NCBI RefSeq assembly: GCF_000145035.1 | Contig: NC_014387.1 | Location: forward strand, 464,441 to 528,440 | Origin: Butyrivibrio proteoclasticus B316 | GTDB taxonomy: Bacteria; Bacillota; Clostridia; Lachnospirales; Lachnospiraceae | Reading direction: 5' to 3' | DNA: 64,000 nucleotides | Shown: positions 25,779-33,457 of the stretch, in pieces | Layout: each line of letters begins with the position of its first letter | How positions within the stretch are numbered: position 1 is the stretch's first letter | Notes under the pieces: model-generated | The model's database searches: none | What the model was told of the DNA's origin: nothing | What the model saw: the letters and a program-made list of their open reading frames with translations, nothing else | Translations under genes and position numbers: made by a program

Positions 25779-26908
25779 TGAAGTCTAAAAGATGTTTCAA
25801 CACATTACAAATACTACGCGCGCTAGCTTTCCTTGGCATCTTCTTCTTCCACACAACTCTCCTGCCTGACGTATTCTCCAGGTGGAGCATAACAGTGTTT
25901 CTGATGCTAAGTGGATTCTTGAATGCTGTTCATGGATGCGATAAGGATATAGATTGCAACCCTGGAGCTTCTTGGAAATATGCTCAGAGGAAAATAGGTC
26001 GTATTTATCCGCTGCACCTAGTGATGCTGGTCATTGCCTTTGTACTATACGCATATAGCGTAAAAGATGCTATCAGGGATGTGCTATGGGAGAGATTACC
26101 AATAGCAATTGGGAAACTAGCATCCAATGCCCTTTTGATTTCTGACTGGGGACCTAAGAGTGGCTGGTGGTACAATATTTTTAGCGAATACAACATTGTC
26201 TCATGGTATTTATCACTGAGCTTGTTATTATTCTTTTTAACACCGCTCTTCCTTAGAATAATGCATAGATTCTATGGTTCAGAAAAGGCTAAAGCTTTTA
26301 TGCTGCCCAGAGTGCTACTTATTTCAGCACTGATATATGCCCTTACAATAGTGATCAACATTATGCTTGTTAATCACTACAAGGATTCATCCATGCTATA
26401 TATATACGAGAGCCCTCTATCAAGAGTAGGGGATTATCTTATAGCAATGCAGGCTGGATACTTTTATGGACAAAAGGGAAAAAAACAAAAGTATCAGCAT
26501 ATGGCATTACCGGTTATCATCGTAGTAATGGCATTAGCAGTTTCAATATTCCTCATTTATGTTGGAATTCCGCGAAACAACGTTATTCCAGCAGATTATA
26601 GCTGGATAATGAATTCTGGGTTCTATTTTACTATACCTTCAGTAATCCTGATTTATCACTTGGTTACACTAGAGGGCATAAACGCACTTAAGCTTAATGA
26701 CAGCAGGACGATAGACATGATAACCAAGCCGCTTCTTGTAATAGCCTCATTATCCCAATATGCATTTCTCATACATGTTCCTGCTATCAGCTTGATGCAT
26801 GGTATTCTAAGACGTATTGGTGACGTTAATATATGGCTATGGAGCTTGATCTCGTTCGTTTTAACGGTGTTATTATCAGTTGTTGTAGATAGATGCAAAA
26901 AGCGATAA
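25778..26908 (+). CDS. Acyltransferase family 3 (OafA-like) membrane O-acyltransferase
   Basis: A 376-residue integral membrane acyltransferase with about ten helices. The early LQILRALAFLGIFFFHT contains the R-x10-H catalytic pattern of the family, and FLMLSGFLNA follows. Members transfer acetyl or other acyl groups onto exported sugars. ATG 25778 overlaps the preceding stop as TAATG; a start 36 bases earlier would run into the GNAT gene without a ribosome site. A decayed copy of its first 12 codons is present at 33398, which shows that a relative once stood there. Confidence 0.87.
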   Translation: MKSKRCFNTLQILRALAFLGIFFFHTTLLPDVFSRWSITVFLMLSGFLNAVHGCDKDIDCNPGASWKYAQRKIGRIYPLHLVMLVIAFVLYAYSVKDAIRDVLWERLPIAIGKLASNALLISDWGPKSGWWYNIFSEYNIVSWYLSLSLLLFFLTPLFLRIMHRFYGSEKAKAFMLPRVLLISALIYALTIVINIMLVNHYKDSSMLYIYESPLSRVGDYLIAMQAGYFYGQKGKKQKYQHMALPVIIVVMALAVSIFLIYVGIPRNNVIPADYSWIMNSGFYFTIPSVILIYHLVTLEGINALKLNDSRTIDMITKPLLVIASLSQYAFLIHVPAISLMHGILRRIGDVNIWLWSLISFVLTVLLSVVVDRCKKR

Positions 26909-26923
26909 TTACGGAGATATCTT

Positions 26924-27379
26924 ATGCACAGAACCTATGAGAATGATGATATCGTAGTATTTTGGAATTCTGATAAGTGTTTTCATGCGAGAAGATGTGT
27001 CAATGGTAGCCCCAAGACCTTTTGTCCAGGGCAAAAGCCATGGATCAATCTTAATAATGCTGAGACCAAAGAAATTTGGCAGGCAATTAGTCAGTGCCCA
27101 TCAGGCGCACTGACATGCTTGTATAGACATGATATAGATGTGACGTTTGATCAAGAAAGTAACCAAAGCATCGCTCTAGACAATGGAAAAGAAATAGGTG
27201 AGTGCGATTATCAGATTACTGATGACGTTTGGAATATTTACCACACAGGCGTATCCTCAGCTTATCAAGGCAAAGGAATAGCTAAGCGTTTGGTATATAA
27301 AGTATTGGAAGAAGCTGAGCGTAACAATGCGAAAGTTACAGCGACGTGTTCATATGCAAGGAAAATACTAAATATATGA
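26924..27379 (+). CDS. YjdI-type 4Fe-4S protein fused to a YjdJ-type GNAT
   Basis: Residues about 1-65 are a mono-cluster iron-sulfur domain of the YjdI type, with Cys19, Cys25, Cys34 and Cys58 (CPSGAL) as probable ligands. Residues about 85-151 are a short GNAT of the YjdJ type with SAYQGKGIAKRLV as the acetyl-CoA loop and a terminal TCSYARK. In enterobacteria these are two adjacent genes; here they are one polypeptide. The function is unknown. ACGGAGATATCTT precedes the ATG. It is the last gene before the AT-rich cargo segment, and it may mark the old edge of the insertion. Confidence 0.85.
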   Translation: MHRTYENDDIVVFWNSDKCFHARRCVNGSPKTFCPGQKPWINLNNAETKEIWQAISQCPSGALTCLYRHDIDVTFDQESNQSIALDNGKEIGECDYQITDDVWNIYHTGVSSAYQGKGIAKRLVYKVLEEAERNNAKVTATCSYARKILNI

Positions 27380-27569
27380 AAAAAGAGAAAATAAACACAA
27401 AATACAGTACATATGTTATTATTAGAAGAGAAGTATCGAAAAAATGTTACAGTTTTGATAGATTTAACAAATATATTATTTTTTTTGTAATATACTATTA
27501 TTATATTATTATTGTAGGTAATTTTAGGGAGGATTATTTTTTTTTAATGCTTTTTTTCAGAAAAAATTG
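27380..27569. other. Extremely AT-rich intergenic stretch
   Basis: This stretch has long T and A runs and near-alternating TAT/ATT tracts (especially 27470-27560). A start at 27346 leads into a frame of 75 codons, but its hydrophobic, tyrosine-rich translation looks like a by-product of composition. I see no gene. Such bent, AT-rich DNA often sits at insertion borders. Confidence 0.6.
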
Positions 27570-27602
27570 TTGATGTAGTGATAGTGCTCTGCTATAATAG
27601 CA
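27570..27602 (+). promoter_or_regulatory. Strong promoter with palindrome centred on the -10 box
   Basis: TTGATG (27570-27575) and TATAAT (27593-27598) are separated by 17 bases, the best-spaced promoter in the window. TGCTATAATAGCA (27590-27602) is a palindrome around the -10, and TGC gives an extended -10. A repressor could bind here. Confidence 0.75.
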
Positions 27603-27659
27603 GATACCACTAACCCAACTTTGTTTTTTTGGAAAGAGTAACCAAGTGGAGGCGTTATT

Positions 27660-27839
27660 ATGAGAGCAGATGTTAGAAGAGAAATACCGTACTCGATAGA
27701 AGATTTGTATGAATTGATATATGGTGATCAAGAGGATGAAGAGTACAGTTGCTTTATTGATAGAAGAGATGTAAATGGTAGGACAGTAACACGTAGTAGA
27801 GCAAGACATAATGAGTTGGGTGAGCTGGTTAAGGTGTGA
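27660..27839 (+). CDS. Small hypothetical protein, 59 residues
   Basis: GGAGG lies 7 bases before the ATG and a well-formed promoter lies 60 bases upstream, so this short frame is probably real. The protein is highly charged: a basic start (MRADVRREIPYS), an acidic centre (YGDQEDEEYS) and a basic segment (DRRDVNGRTVTRSRARHNE). It has no signal peptide or membrane helix and I recognise no family. A terminator follows at 27883, so it forms its own transcription unit ahead of the metallopeptidase-DAC pair. A role as a regulator or antagonist of that pair is conceivable, but only from position. Confidence 0.7.
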   Translation: MRADVRREIPYSIEDLYELIYGDQEDEEYSCFIDRRDVNGRTVTRSRARHNELGELVKV

Positions 27840-27882
27840 TAGTGTTAATGTGTATTAAATATTTTTGTGAAGTTAGTATTTG

Positions 27883-27915
27883 ACTGGCAGGACGAAGGTT
27901 CTTGCCAGTTTTTTT
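27883..27915 (+). terminator. Terminator after the 59-residue gene
   Basis: ACTGGCA at 27883 pairs with TGCCAGT, the inner part continuing with weaker pairs, and a run of seven or more Ts follows. It separates the small gene from the two large genes, though some read-through to 27949 is likely as no other promoter is evident. Confidence 0.8.
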
Positions 27916-27948
27916 ATTATAAAACATGGGGATTGTTAGGGGAAAAGT

Positions 27949-30732
27949 ATGGGAAAAGTATGTAGACCGTTTTATTTGTTTAATGATTATCTTCCACCTT
28001 CTAAGCCGGCTGTAGAGGACGTACAGTGGAAAATACTGGGATATTATGACGACATGTTGGTGGGTGAAAATCTTTTTGAAAACATGGAAGGCGCTTTAGA
28101 TTTTGAAAAATTATGGCATGCACAGAGATCTCAAAGCGAGGAGCTGTGCGGAAGCTATTCCATACAAACGGTGTTTGGATTTAGAGATGACGATGATACA
28201 AAACAGAGGGATGCTATTTTCTGGAAGGATAGTGAAACTGCAGATTATCCATTCCTGTTTTTTTCCATGCTTCAAATAGACAAGGACATTTGCTCCAAGG
28301 AATCACTAAAAAGGGCTGCGGCATTAGAGGACAGTGTCGAAAATACAGATGTTAAGGCTATAACGTATTTTAGCATTGACTATAGTGATATTATACTTGT
28401 TCTCAAATGCAAAAAATATGAAGATGGAGCCAAGATAATAGAAGATATTCATTTAGGAAAAGCTGGGCTTAGAGTGAGCTATGGCTATTCTTTTGCTTCA
28501 ATCAATATGAAAATGATCAATAAAGGTAAATGTAGAAAGGAGCTTGGAATAGCAAGAAATATACAGATATATATTATTGCGCTAGAACTAGAATTGGCTG
28601 ATGTTGTTTATAACCATATGCTTGAGGAGATAAAAGAAAAAGGTGGCGAAGAATATATTGGAACTATTAGTAAACAGGGTGTGCTAGGCTGCAATGATAT
28701 CAAATTTGAGATAGGAGAGTTGCCGTGGGATATTTTCCTTTCTTTCTATAAGCAGAATGAAGGCATTTTCAACCATACCAGTAAAATATATCAGGACAAT
28801 CTAGTTGGAGTTACTACAATCATAGGTTCGGATTATGATGCGAATAAGATCAGCAATAAAGGACTCCCTGTGGCGAATAAGACTGGAAAGATATGTGAAA
28901 ATGAGCCTGTCTTATGTAGAGTGTTGGTTGATCGATGTAAAGAATGGCAGAGTAGAGCTGGTAAAAATGGGGAAATCTCTCATCTTGGACGATATTTTTT
29001 GAGTATTTTAAATTCTTTAGGCAAATTTGAGGTAAGCCCTATTCATGATTATCTATTTCAAACGATGCTTACGCAGATGTCAATTTTGATAGACTTGGCC
29101 GAGCAGGCATTGAACGATGAAGAAGAAATGCTTGATTATTACAAGGAAAACCCAGAAGCTGCAGATAGAGGAATTGAGCAAATACGTAACGCTTTTTTTA
29201 GATCGGCTTATGGGTTTGTTAGAGAATTCAGCTTGTTGGTTCAGAATTCTGTTAGGTCTGATCGTCAGTTTACTCAGGCTCCAGACTTTGATGTGAGAGT
29301 GTATGAAACTCCTGTGAAACTACTGGCATTTTACAATGCCTATATTTATAACATGAAGGAATATCTCGGTACATTTGTGAATGATAACGAAGAGGAACAT
29401 GAATATGTTTTTCTGGCTTATCCTGGAGTCTCTGATTTTGTGAAATTAAGAGAAAAGTTTAGCACAATATCTGACACAAAGAGGCTATTTCTAATGGAAC
29501 TTCCGGAAATAAATACCTATCGACCACGTGATTTGATGTTTATTTTGGGACATGAGGTGGCACATAACGTCGGGGGAGGAATAAGAAACAGGAAAGAGCG
29601 TGCTGAGATTACTACGAAGATAATGGCATATATGTATGTAAAATACATCAGATTATCATTTCAGAAATCCAGGCAGGAAAAAGGCAGAGATAAGAGATTT
29701 ATGTTTGCGCTTTATGATGATATTTGGGACGAGATGGCAGAGAATATAGAAACTTTAGCAGAAGAGGCTAATGAAATATGGATAGCCAAAAACTTCAGTA
29801 AAGATGACCCTATGTCAAATCATTTAAAAAAACGAATCTATCATAGAGAATGGGTGGTGCCAAGGGAAAAGAACGTGATGGTCTGTATTGTACAGATGGA
29901 TCCGAAGAAAATATGGCATTCTCTGTTGCAAAGAGAATACTATTATCAATTGGACAATGAAGAACCTGACAAGAAAATCGAAGAATTGTCACAGGATATA
30001 CATCGCTGGGGACAGGAATTTACAGGTGAAACTCTTAGAGGATTATTTGATATTAAAGGTGTCTTTTCTATACTCTTTTACTTATACAAAGAATGCATAG
30101 CAGATCTAATTTGTATAAAGACTTTACAATATTCATTTAGTGAGTATATAGAGTTGGTTGTAAGAGAACTTAAATACCAAGGACAAGAGGATTTTGATTG
30201 CATTACAGTTTTTTCACTTAGATCAGCACTTGTTACTTATTGTATGATCCACTGCCAAAAGTATCATTGGAAGAAAGGAGATATACAGTGTGGTGATAAC
30301 GCTTTTACAGATAGCGACTGCGTTAAAACTGCAAGAATAGCCAAGGAGGAAATGGACAAATACCTATCTCGCGAAAGACAAGAAAAGGGAAAAGAAATAA
30401 AAAAGTTAGCGGATTCTATTAAGAATAAAAAGGAACTAACAAGGGATGGAATATCTAGTTTAACCATCATGGAAGATAAGTACGTTTTAAAACTTATAGC
30501 TGAGTACCTTATGCATTGCGTAAGCAAGCTGGATGAACTTAATTCCGAAAAGAATGAAAAGAGAGATATGAAACGGAAAAGTGTAAAAGAAATGTTTGAG
30601 CTCTTTTCTGTTGAAAAAGGTGGAGTTGGAATAAGCGATATTATTATTGATATTCATAAACATATTGCTAATTACTATAACGAAATTGGTGAGAATAATT
30701 GGGAGAAACTACTAAAAAATGGGGAACACTGA
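27949..30732 (+). CDS. Large protein with HEVAH metallopeptidase motif, unknown family
   Basis: This 927-residue protein has a zincin motif His535-Glu536-Val-Ala-His539 inside a hydrophobic helix (DLMFILGHEVAHNVGGG). A likely third ligand is Glu715 in KECIADLICI, the E-x2-A-D pattern common in HExxH peptidases. Residues about 100-180 (ITYFSIDYSDIILVLKC then EDIHL) look like a ferredoxin-like sensor fold, but this is a weak reading. The C-terminal 150 residues are rich in Lys and Glu helices. There is no signal peptide, so it is probably cytosolic. AGGGGAAAAGT precedes the ATG. Its end overlaps the DAC-like gene by 14 bases, so the two proteins are made together. I do not recognise the full-length family. 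Confidence 0.8.
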   Translation: MGKVCRPFYLFNDYLPPSKPAVEDVQWKILGYYDDMLVGENLFENMEGALDFEKLWHAQRSQSEELCGSYSIQTVFGFRDDDDTKQRDAIFWKDSETADYPFLFFSMLQIDKDICSKESLKRAAALEDSVENTDVKAITYFSIDYSDIILVLKCKKYEDGAKIIEDIHLGKAGLRVSYGYSFASINMKMINKGKCRKELGIARNIQIYIIALELELADVVYNHMLEEIKEKGGEEYIGTISKQGVLGCNDIKFEIGELPWDIFLSFYKQNEGIFNHTSKIYQDNLVGVTTIIGSDYDANKISNKGLPVANKTGKICENEPVLCRVLVDRCKEWQSRAGKNGEISHLGRYFLSILNSLGKFEVSPIHDYLFQTMLTQMSILIDLAEQALNDEEEMLDYYKENPEAADRGIEQIRNAFFRSAYGFVREFSLLVQNSVRSDRQFTQAPDFDVRVYETPVKLLAFYNAYIYNMKEYLGTFVNDNEEEHEYVFLAYPGVSDFVKLREKFSTISDTKRLFLMELPEINTYRPRDLMFILGHEVAHNVGGGIRNRKERAEITTKIMAYMYVKYIRLSFQKSRQEKGRDKRFMFALYDDIWDEMAENIETLAEEANEIWIAKNFSKDDPMSNHLKKRIYHREWVVPREKNVMVCIVQMDPKKIWHSLLQREYYYQLDNEEPDKKIEELSQDIHRWGQEFTGETLRGLFDIKGVFSILFYLYKECIADLICIKTLQYSFSEYIELVVRELKYQGQEDFDCITVFSLRSALVTYCMIHCQKYHWKKGDIQCGDNAFTDSDCVKTARIAKEEMDKYLSRERQEKGKEIKKLADSIKNKKELTRDGISSLTIMEDKYVLKLIAEYLMHCVSKLDELNSEKNEKRDMKRKSVKEMFELFSVEKGGVGISDIIIDIHKHIANYYNEIGENNWEKLLKNGEH

Positions 30733-32011
30733 GACTGACAGCCAAAAGGTACTGGAAGACATTTCTGAAAGAATAAAAAAAATATTTGATATGAAGCAGA
30801 GTCTGGATATTTCTGACAAAATATCGTGTAAAGCTGTAAAACACGTTTTATGTTGGGAAGTGGCTAAAGAATATCAGAAAAAAGCAGATTCATTAAGCTT
30901 TATACTGGAAGTAATATGTGACGAATTACAGAAATCACTAAAGGATGATTTAGTACTATCATTGCTGGTGGATAATCTCAACAGAAGATGCGATGCCAAC
31001 CGAGTCAACTATTTGTTAGGTAATTTTTCAAAGAAAGATTGGTTTATAGAAGAGTATCGCAAGAAGGTAATGAAGAAGTATAAGTTACCTGAGACTGAGC
31101 TTTTGATACATGTTTCTGCCATGGAATATGAAAAAAGATTTAATAAATCGACGCTATGCTTTTTTACTAAGGGATTAGATAAATGCGATAATAAAATGCT
31201 AGTTAAATTTATCAGTGATGATGGACCGCTGTTATTTGCAACTGATAATCTCAGGACTATTAAGAAATATATGGAATTAGCGGGTAAGAATAATAGTTTA
31301 CTGATTTCTGTTTGTAAAAAAGACGGCAAATATGAATATAAGATGCTGGGAATTGTCAAAAATAATAGGTTGAAAGAAGGAAGTGTATACATAGACATCA
31401 AAAGTAAGTTATCCTGGGTGGTATACAGAAATGTGTCAAAACAGCAGGATGTTTTGTTGGACTATAGAGAAGGCGTGTTCCACATTCCTTTCTTGGAGCC
31501 AAAAAACGAAGTGTCTGCTCAGTTGTCTAAACTGGATGGATATCTTGAATCTAAAGATGCTGCTACAGTAAAAGCAGTAATAGAGTGCGCAAGTCAGTTT
31601 GCTTCTCATGGGACAGGCCTAGTTTTTATCGGGGATAAGGGAAAAAATAAGAATAAGCACTTGCTGATCGAGGTTGACAGATTAACAAATCTAAAAAGAG
31701 CAAGAAAAATTCAGCCTAGGCAATTGGACAAAAAGCTAATAGAATCTTCTGGAGTTACTGCGATAGATGGCGCTATATTGCTTAATTTAGAGGGTGAATG
31801 CTACGGCGTAGGAGCAATAGTCGATGGAAAAGCCATCTTGGAAGGCGATCCAGGCAGAGGTGCACGTTTTAACTCGCTTTATACATATGGCTCATCTTTA
31901 GTTAAGGACGCTGGTAAAATATATTTTGTAGTGGCAGTAATATCTGAAGATGGGATGGTTGACATATTTATTCCAGATACATATACAAATGCAACATCTA
32001 GTGATAAGTGA
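30719..32011 (+). CDS. Protein with C-terminal divergent DisA_N/diadenylate cyclase-like domain
   Basis: A 430-residue protein. From about residue 280 to the end it follows the order of a DAC domain: FASHGTGLVFIGDKG, then Asp350-Gly-Ala352 (AIDGAILLNLEG, the DGA motif), GVGAIVDG, GRGARFNS at 379-386 where the canonical Arg-His-Arg stands, and VVAVISEDGMVDIF at 404-417. The His and second Arg of RHR are Phe and Asn, so c-di-AMP synthesis is doubtful; it may make another nucleotide or bind one. Residues 1-280 form an unknown domain of mixed helices and strands. It is coupled to the HEVAH gene. DAC-like domains of this divergent sort have been noted in predicted bacterial conflict systems; that link is inference. 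Confidence 0.75.
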   Translation: MGNTETDSQKVLEDISERIKKIFDMKQSLDISDKISCKAVKHVLCWEVAKEYQKKADSLSFILEVICDELQKSLKDDLVLSLLVDNLNRRCDANRVNYLLGNFSKKDWFIEEYRKKVMKKYKLPETELLIHVSAMEYEKRFNKSTLCFFTKGLDKCDNKMLVKFISDDGPLLFATDNLRTIKKYMELAGKNNSLLISVCKKDGKYEYKMLGIVKNNRLKEGSVYIDIKSKLSWVVYRNVSKQQDVLLDYREGVFHIPFLEPKNEVSAQLSKLDGYLESKDAATVKAVIECASQFASHGTGLVFIGDKGKNKNKHLLIEVDRLTNLKRARKIQPRQLDKKLIESSGVTAIDGAILLNLEGECYGVGAIVDGKAILEGDPGRGARFNSLYTYGSSLVKDAGKIYFVVAVISEDGMVDIFIPDTYTNATSSDK

Positions 32012-32027
32012 GAAGGCAGATGCATTC

Positions 32028-32094
32028 TATCATTCGGTAGCGTGATGTTGTATAATATCAAGAGTGGATGCGGTGTGGTTTTTCCACACCGCAT
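32028..32094 (+). repeat. Promoter-plus-hairpin element, copy 1
   Basis: TATAAT at 32051-32056 is followed after 11 bases by ATGCGGTGTGG (32068-32078), five Ts and the exact complement CCACACCGCAT (to 32094). About 40 bases, including GATGTTGTATAAT and AGAGTGGATGCGGTGTGG, recur at 33891-33925. In this copy the T-run after the stem has been lost where a decayed transporter sequence joins. Confidence 0.85.
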
Positions 32095-32357
32095 ATTTCC
32101 TATCAGAATTATTGAAACTGTTTTTATGTCTGGTATCATATTTATTTTGTATATAAGAGTATTACAAGGCGCAGATCTTACTTCATTCCTTCCTCAGCTT
32201 GCGGTATTCGCTGTCGGCGGAATCAAGATGCTTCCATCGATGTCAACAATTTCAAGATCTGCGACACAGATTATCAACAGTTAGAAATTGCGACAAAATA
32301 TATGAAGTTTTTCAAGGTAAGCTTATAGAAAGAACTAAGGCTGAACTTGGTCTGTGA
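32095..32357 (+). pseudogene. Decayed copy of the ABC flippase gene
   Basis: The sequence matches 35716-35893 of the intact ABC gene, then jumps to 36599-36689. In protein terms it retains FPIRIIETVFMSGI through SRSATQII, then STVRNCDKIYEV through TKAELGL and the stop. The jump occurs at an 8-base sequence, CAGATTAT, present at both ends of the missing 713-base segment in the intact gene and once here (32267-32274), a signature of microhomology deletion. The deletion shifts the frame and stops translation at once. The 5' third of the gene is gone too. This shows that a second ABC flippase locus once existed here. Confidence 0.92.
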
Positions 32358-32414
32358 ATATATCATAGAAAATAGACTTGTATTCAAAACGGTTCTAGCA
32401 AGAAGGACATACAA

Positions 32415-33389
32415 ATGAAAGTATATTCAGAAAGAGGCTACATCACATGGCCATCATGGGATGTACTATTCGAGTGGGAAGACATATGGGCCAAAGAGTG
32501 GGGCACTACAGTAGAGAGCCTTACCAACAACCTGTTTGACAAAATCTTACGCAGACTAAAAAGATATACCAAAAAACTGTTACCTAAGAAAGTATGGAAA
32601 TATATAATAACTGACCCAGATAAGATGGGCGTTCTTATCATAATGGATGCTGAAGGCTACTATATGATTCCTACCAGGAACATCATCCCCATATATCTCG
32701 ATTTCGCCAGAAACATGATTGATGAGATTATGGAAGCGACCAGAGCCCTTCCAGCATTCTTTGTAGCATCCAAGGATATCTATAACGAGATGAAATCCAA
32801 GGGCTGCCAGAACGTATACTTCATCCATCAGTGTGTATCAGATCAGTACTATACACAGGAAGTACCGGACAAAGATATAGATGTAATCCAGATAGGCAGG
32901 AAGAACCCAGTAATGCACCAATACATGCTGGATTACTGCAAGGAACATCCTGATGTAGAGTACATTTACCAGGGCGAGAACGCTTCTCTGCACTACACCT
33001 CAACAACCAGAGGGGATATAGGTAAGCTCCCAGGTAGACCTGAGTTTGTTGATATGATGAGAAGAGCAAGAGTCAGCATTGTCTCTACACCTAAGTGTGA
33101 CAACAGCCGAAATGTATTCGGCGGAGCAGATCTCGTTACAGCAAGATTCTATGAGAGCGCAGTTTTCTACTGCCACCTCATAGGCAGATACACCGACAAC
33201 GAAGAGACAAGAGAACTCGAGCTTAACAAGATATGCCCTAACATCAAGGATTATGAAGAATTCAAAGCCACTATGGATCAGTACATTTCGGGAAAAGAAA
33301 TAGATAAAGATATCTACAGTACATTTATAAATAAGCACCTTGCTAGTACCAGAGCAACATATCTAAAGAAGTGCATTGAACAGAGATAG
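32415..33389 (+). CDS. GT1-type glycosyltransferase (Glyco_trans_1_2-like)
   Basis: A 324-residue protein whose C-terminal half (IDVIQIGRKNPVMHQYMLDYC, YIYQGEN, MRRARVSIVSTPKCDNS, GGADLVTARFYESAVFYC) fits the CgeB/Glyco_trans_1_2 type, where the last segment is the donor-binding region. The N-terminal part is shorter than in classic GT-B enzymes and starts MKVYSERGYITWPSWD. AAGGA lies 8 bases before the ATG. The gene stands right after the decayed ABC copy and before a decayed acyltransferase start, so it survives as an island inside the scar zone. Donor unknown. Confidence 0.75.
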   Translation: MKVYSERGYITWPSWDVLFEWEDIWAKEWGTTVESLTNNLFDKILRRLKRYTKKLLPKKVWKYIITDPDKMGVLIIMDAEGYYMIPTRNIIPIYLDFARNMIDEIMEATRALPAFFVASKDIYNEMKSKGCQNVYFIHQCVSDQYYTQEVPDKDIDVIQIGRKNPVMHQYMLDYCKEHPDVEYIYQGENASLHYTSTTRGDIGKLPGRPEFVDMMRRARVSIVSTPKCDNSRNVFGGADLVTARFYESAVFYCHLIGRYTDNEETRELELNKICPNIKDYEEFKATMDQYISGKEIDKDIYSTFINKHLASTRATYLKKCIEQR

Positions 33390-33397
33390 AACTAATA

Positions 33398-33436
33398 ATG
33401 GAGTCTAGAAGATATTTCAAAACATTACAAATATAA
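33398..33436 (+). pseudogene. Remnant of an acyltransferase gene start
   Basis: The frame reads MESRRYFKTLQI then stop. Eight of its twelve residues equal the start MKSKRCFNTLQI of the acyltransferase at 25778, and the DNA match runs from the preceding TAATG through ATTACAAATA. The rest of the gene is missing; superoxide reductase begins 21 bases later. This is a deletion scar rather than a gene. Confidence 0.85.
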
Positions 33437-33457
33437 GTGTATATGGAGGGCGTTCTC

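Noticed and set aside
27346..27573. 75-codon frame in AT-rich DNA after the 4Fe-4S/GNAT gene
   Set aside because: It lacks a ribosome site, overlaps the end of the real gene and its Tyr/Ile/Phe-rich translation reflects base composition.
27380..32011. Cargo module as a complete mobile element
   Set aside because: No transposase, integrase, terminal inverted repeats or target-site duplication could be found at its edges, so only its insertion-like look remains.
32042..32284. 80-codon frame beginning in the promoter-hairpin element
   Set aside because: It is the surviving frame of the decayed ABC gene fused by chance to the upstream element, with no ribosome site.
33437..33457. Earlier ATG for superoxide reductase
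   Set aside because: GGAGGG serves ATG 33458, and family members start directly with the MKFYRC-type segment.
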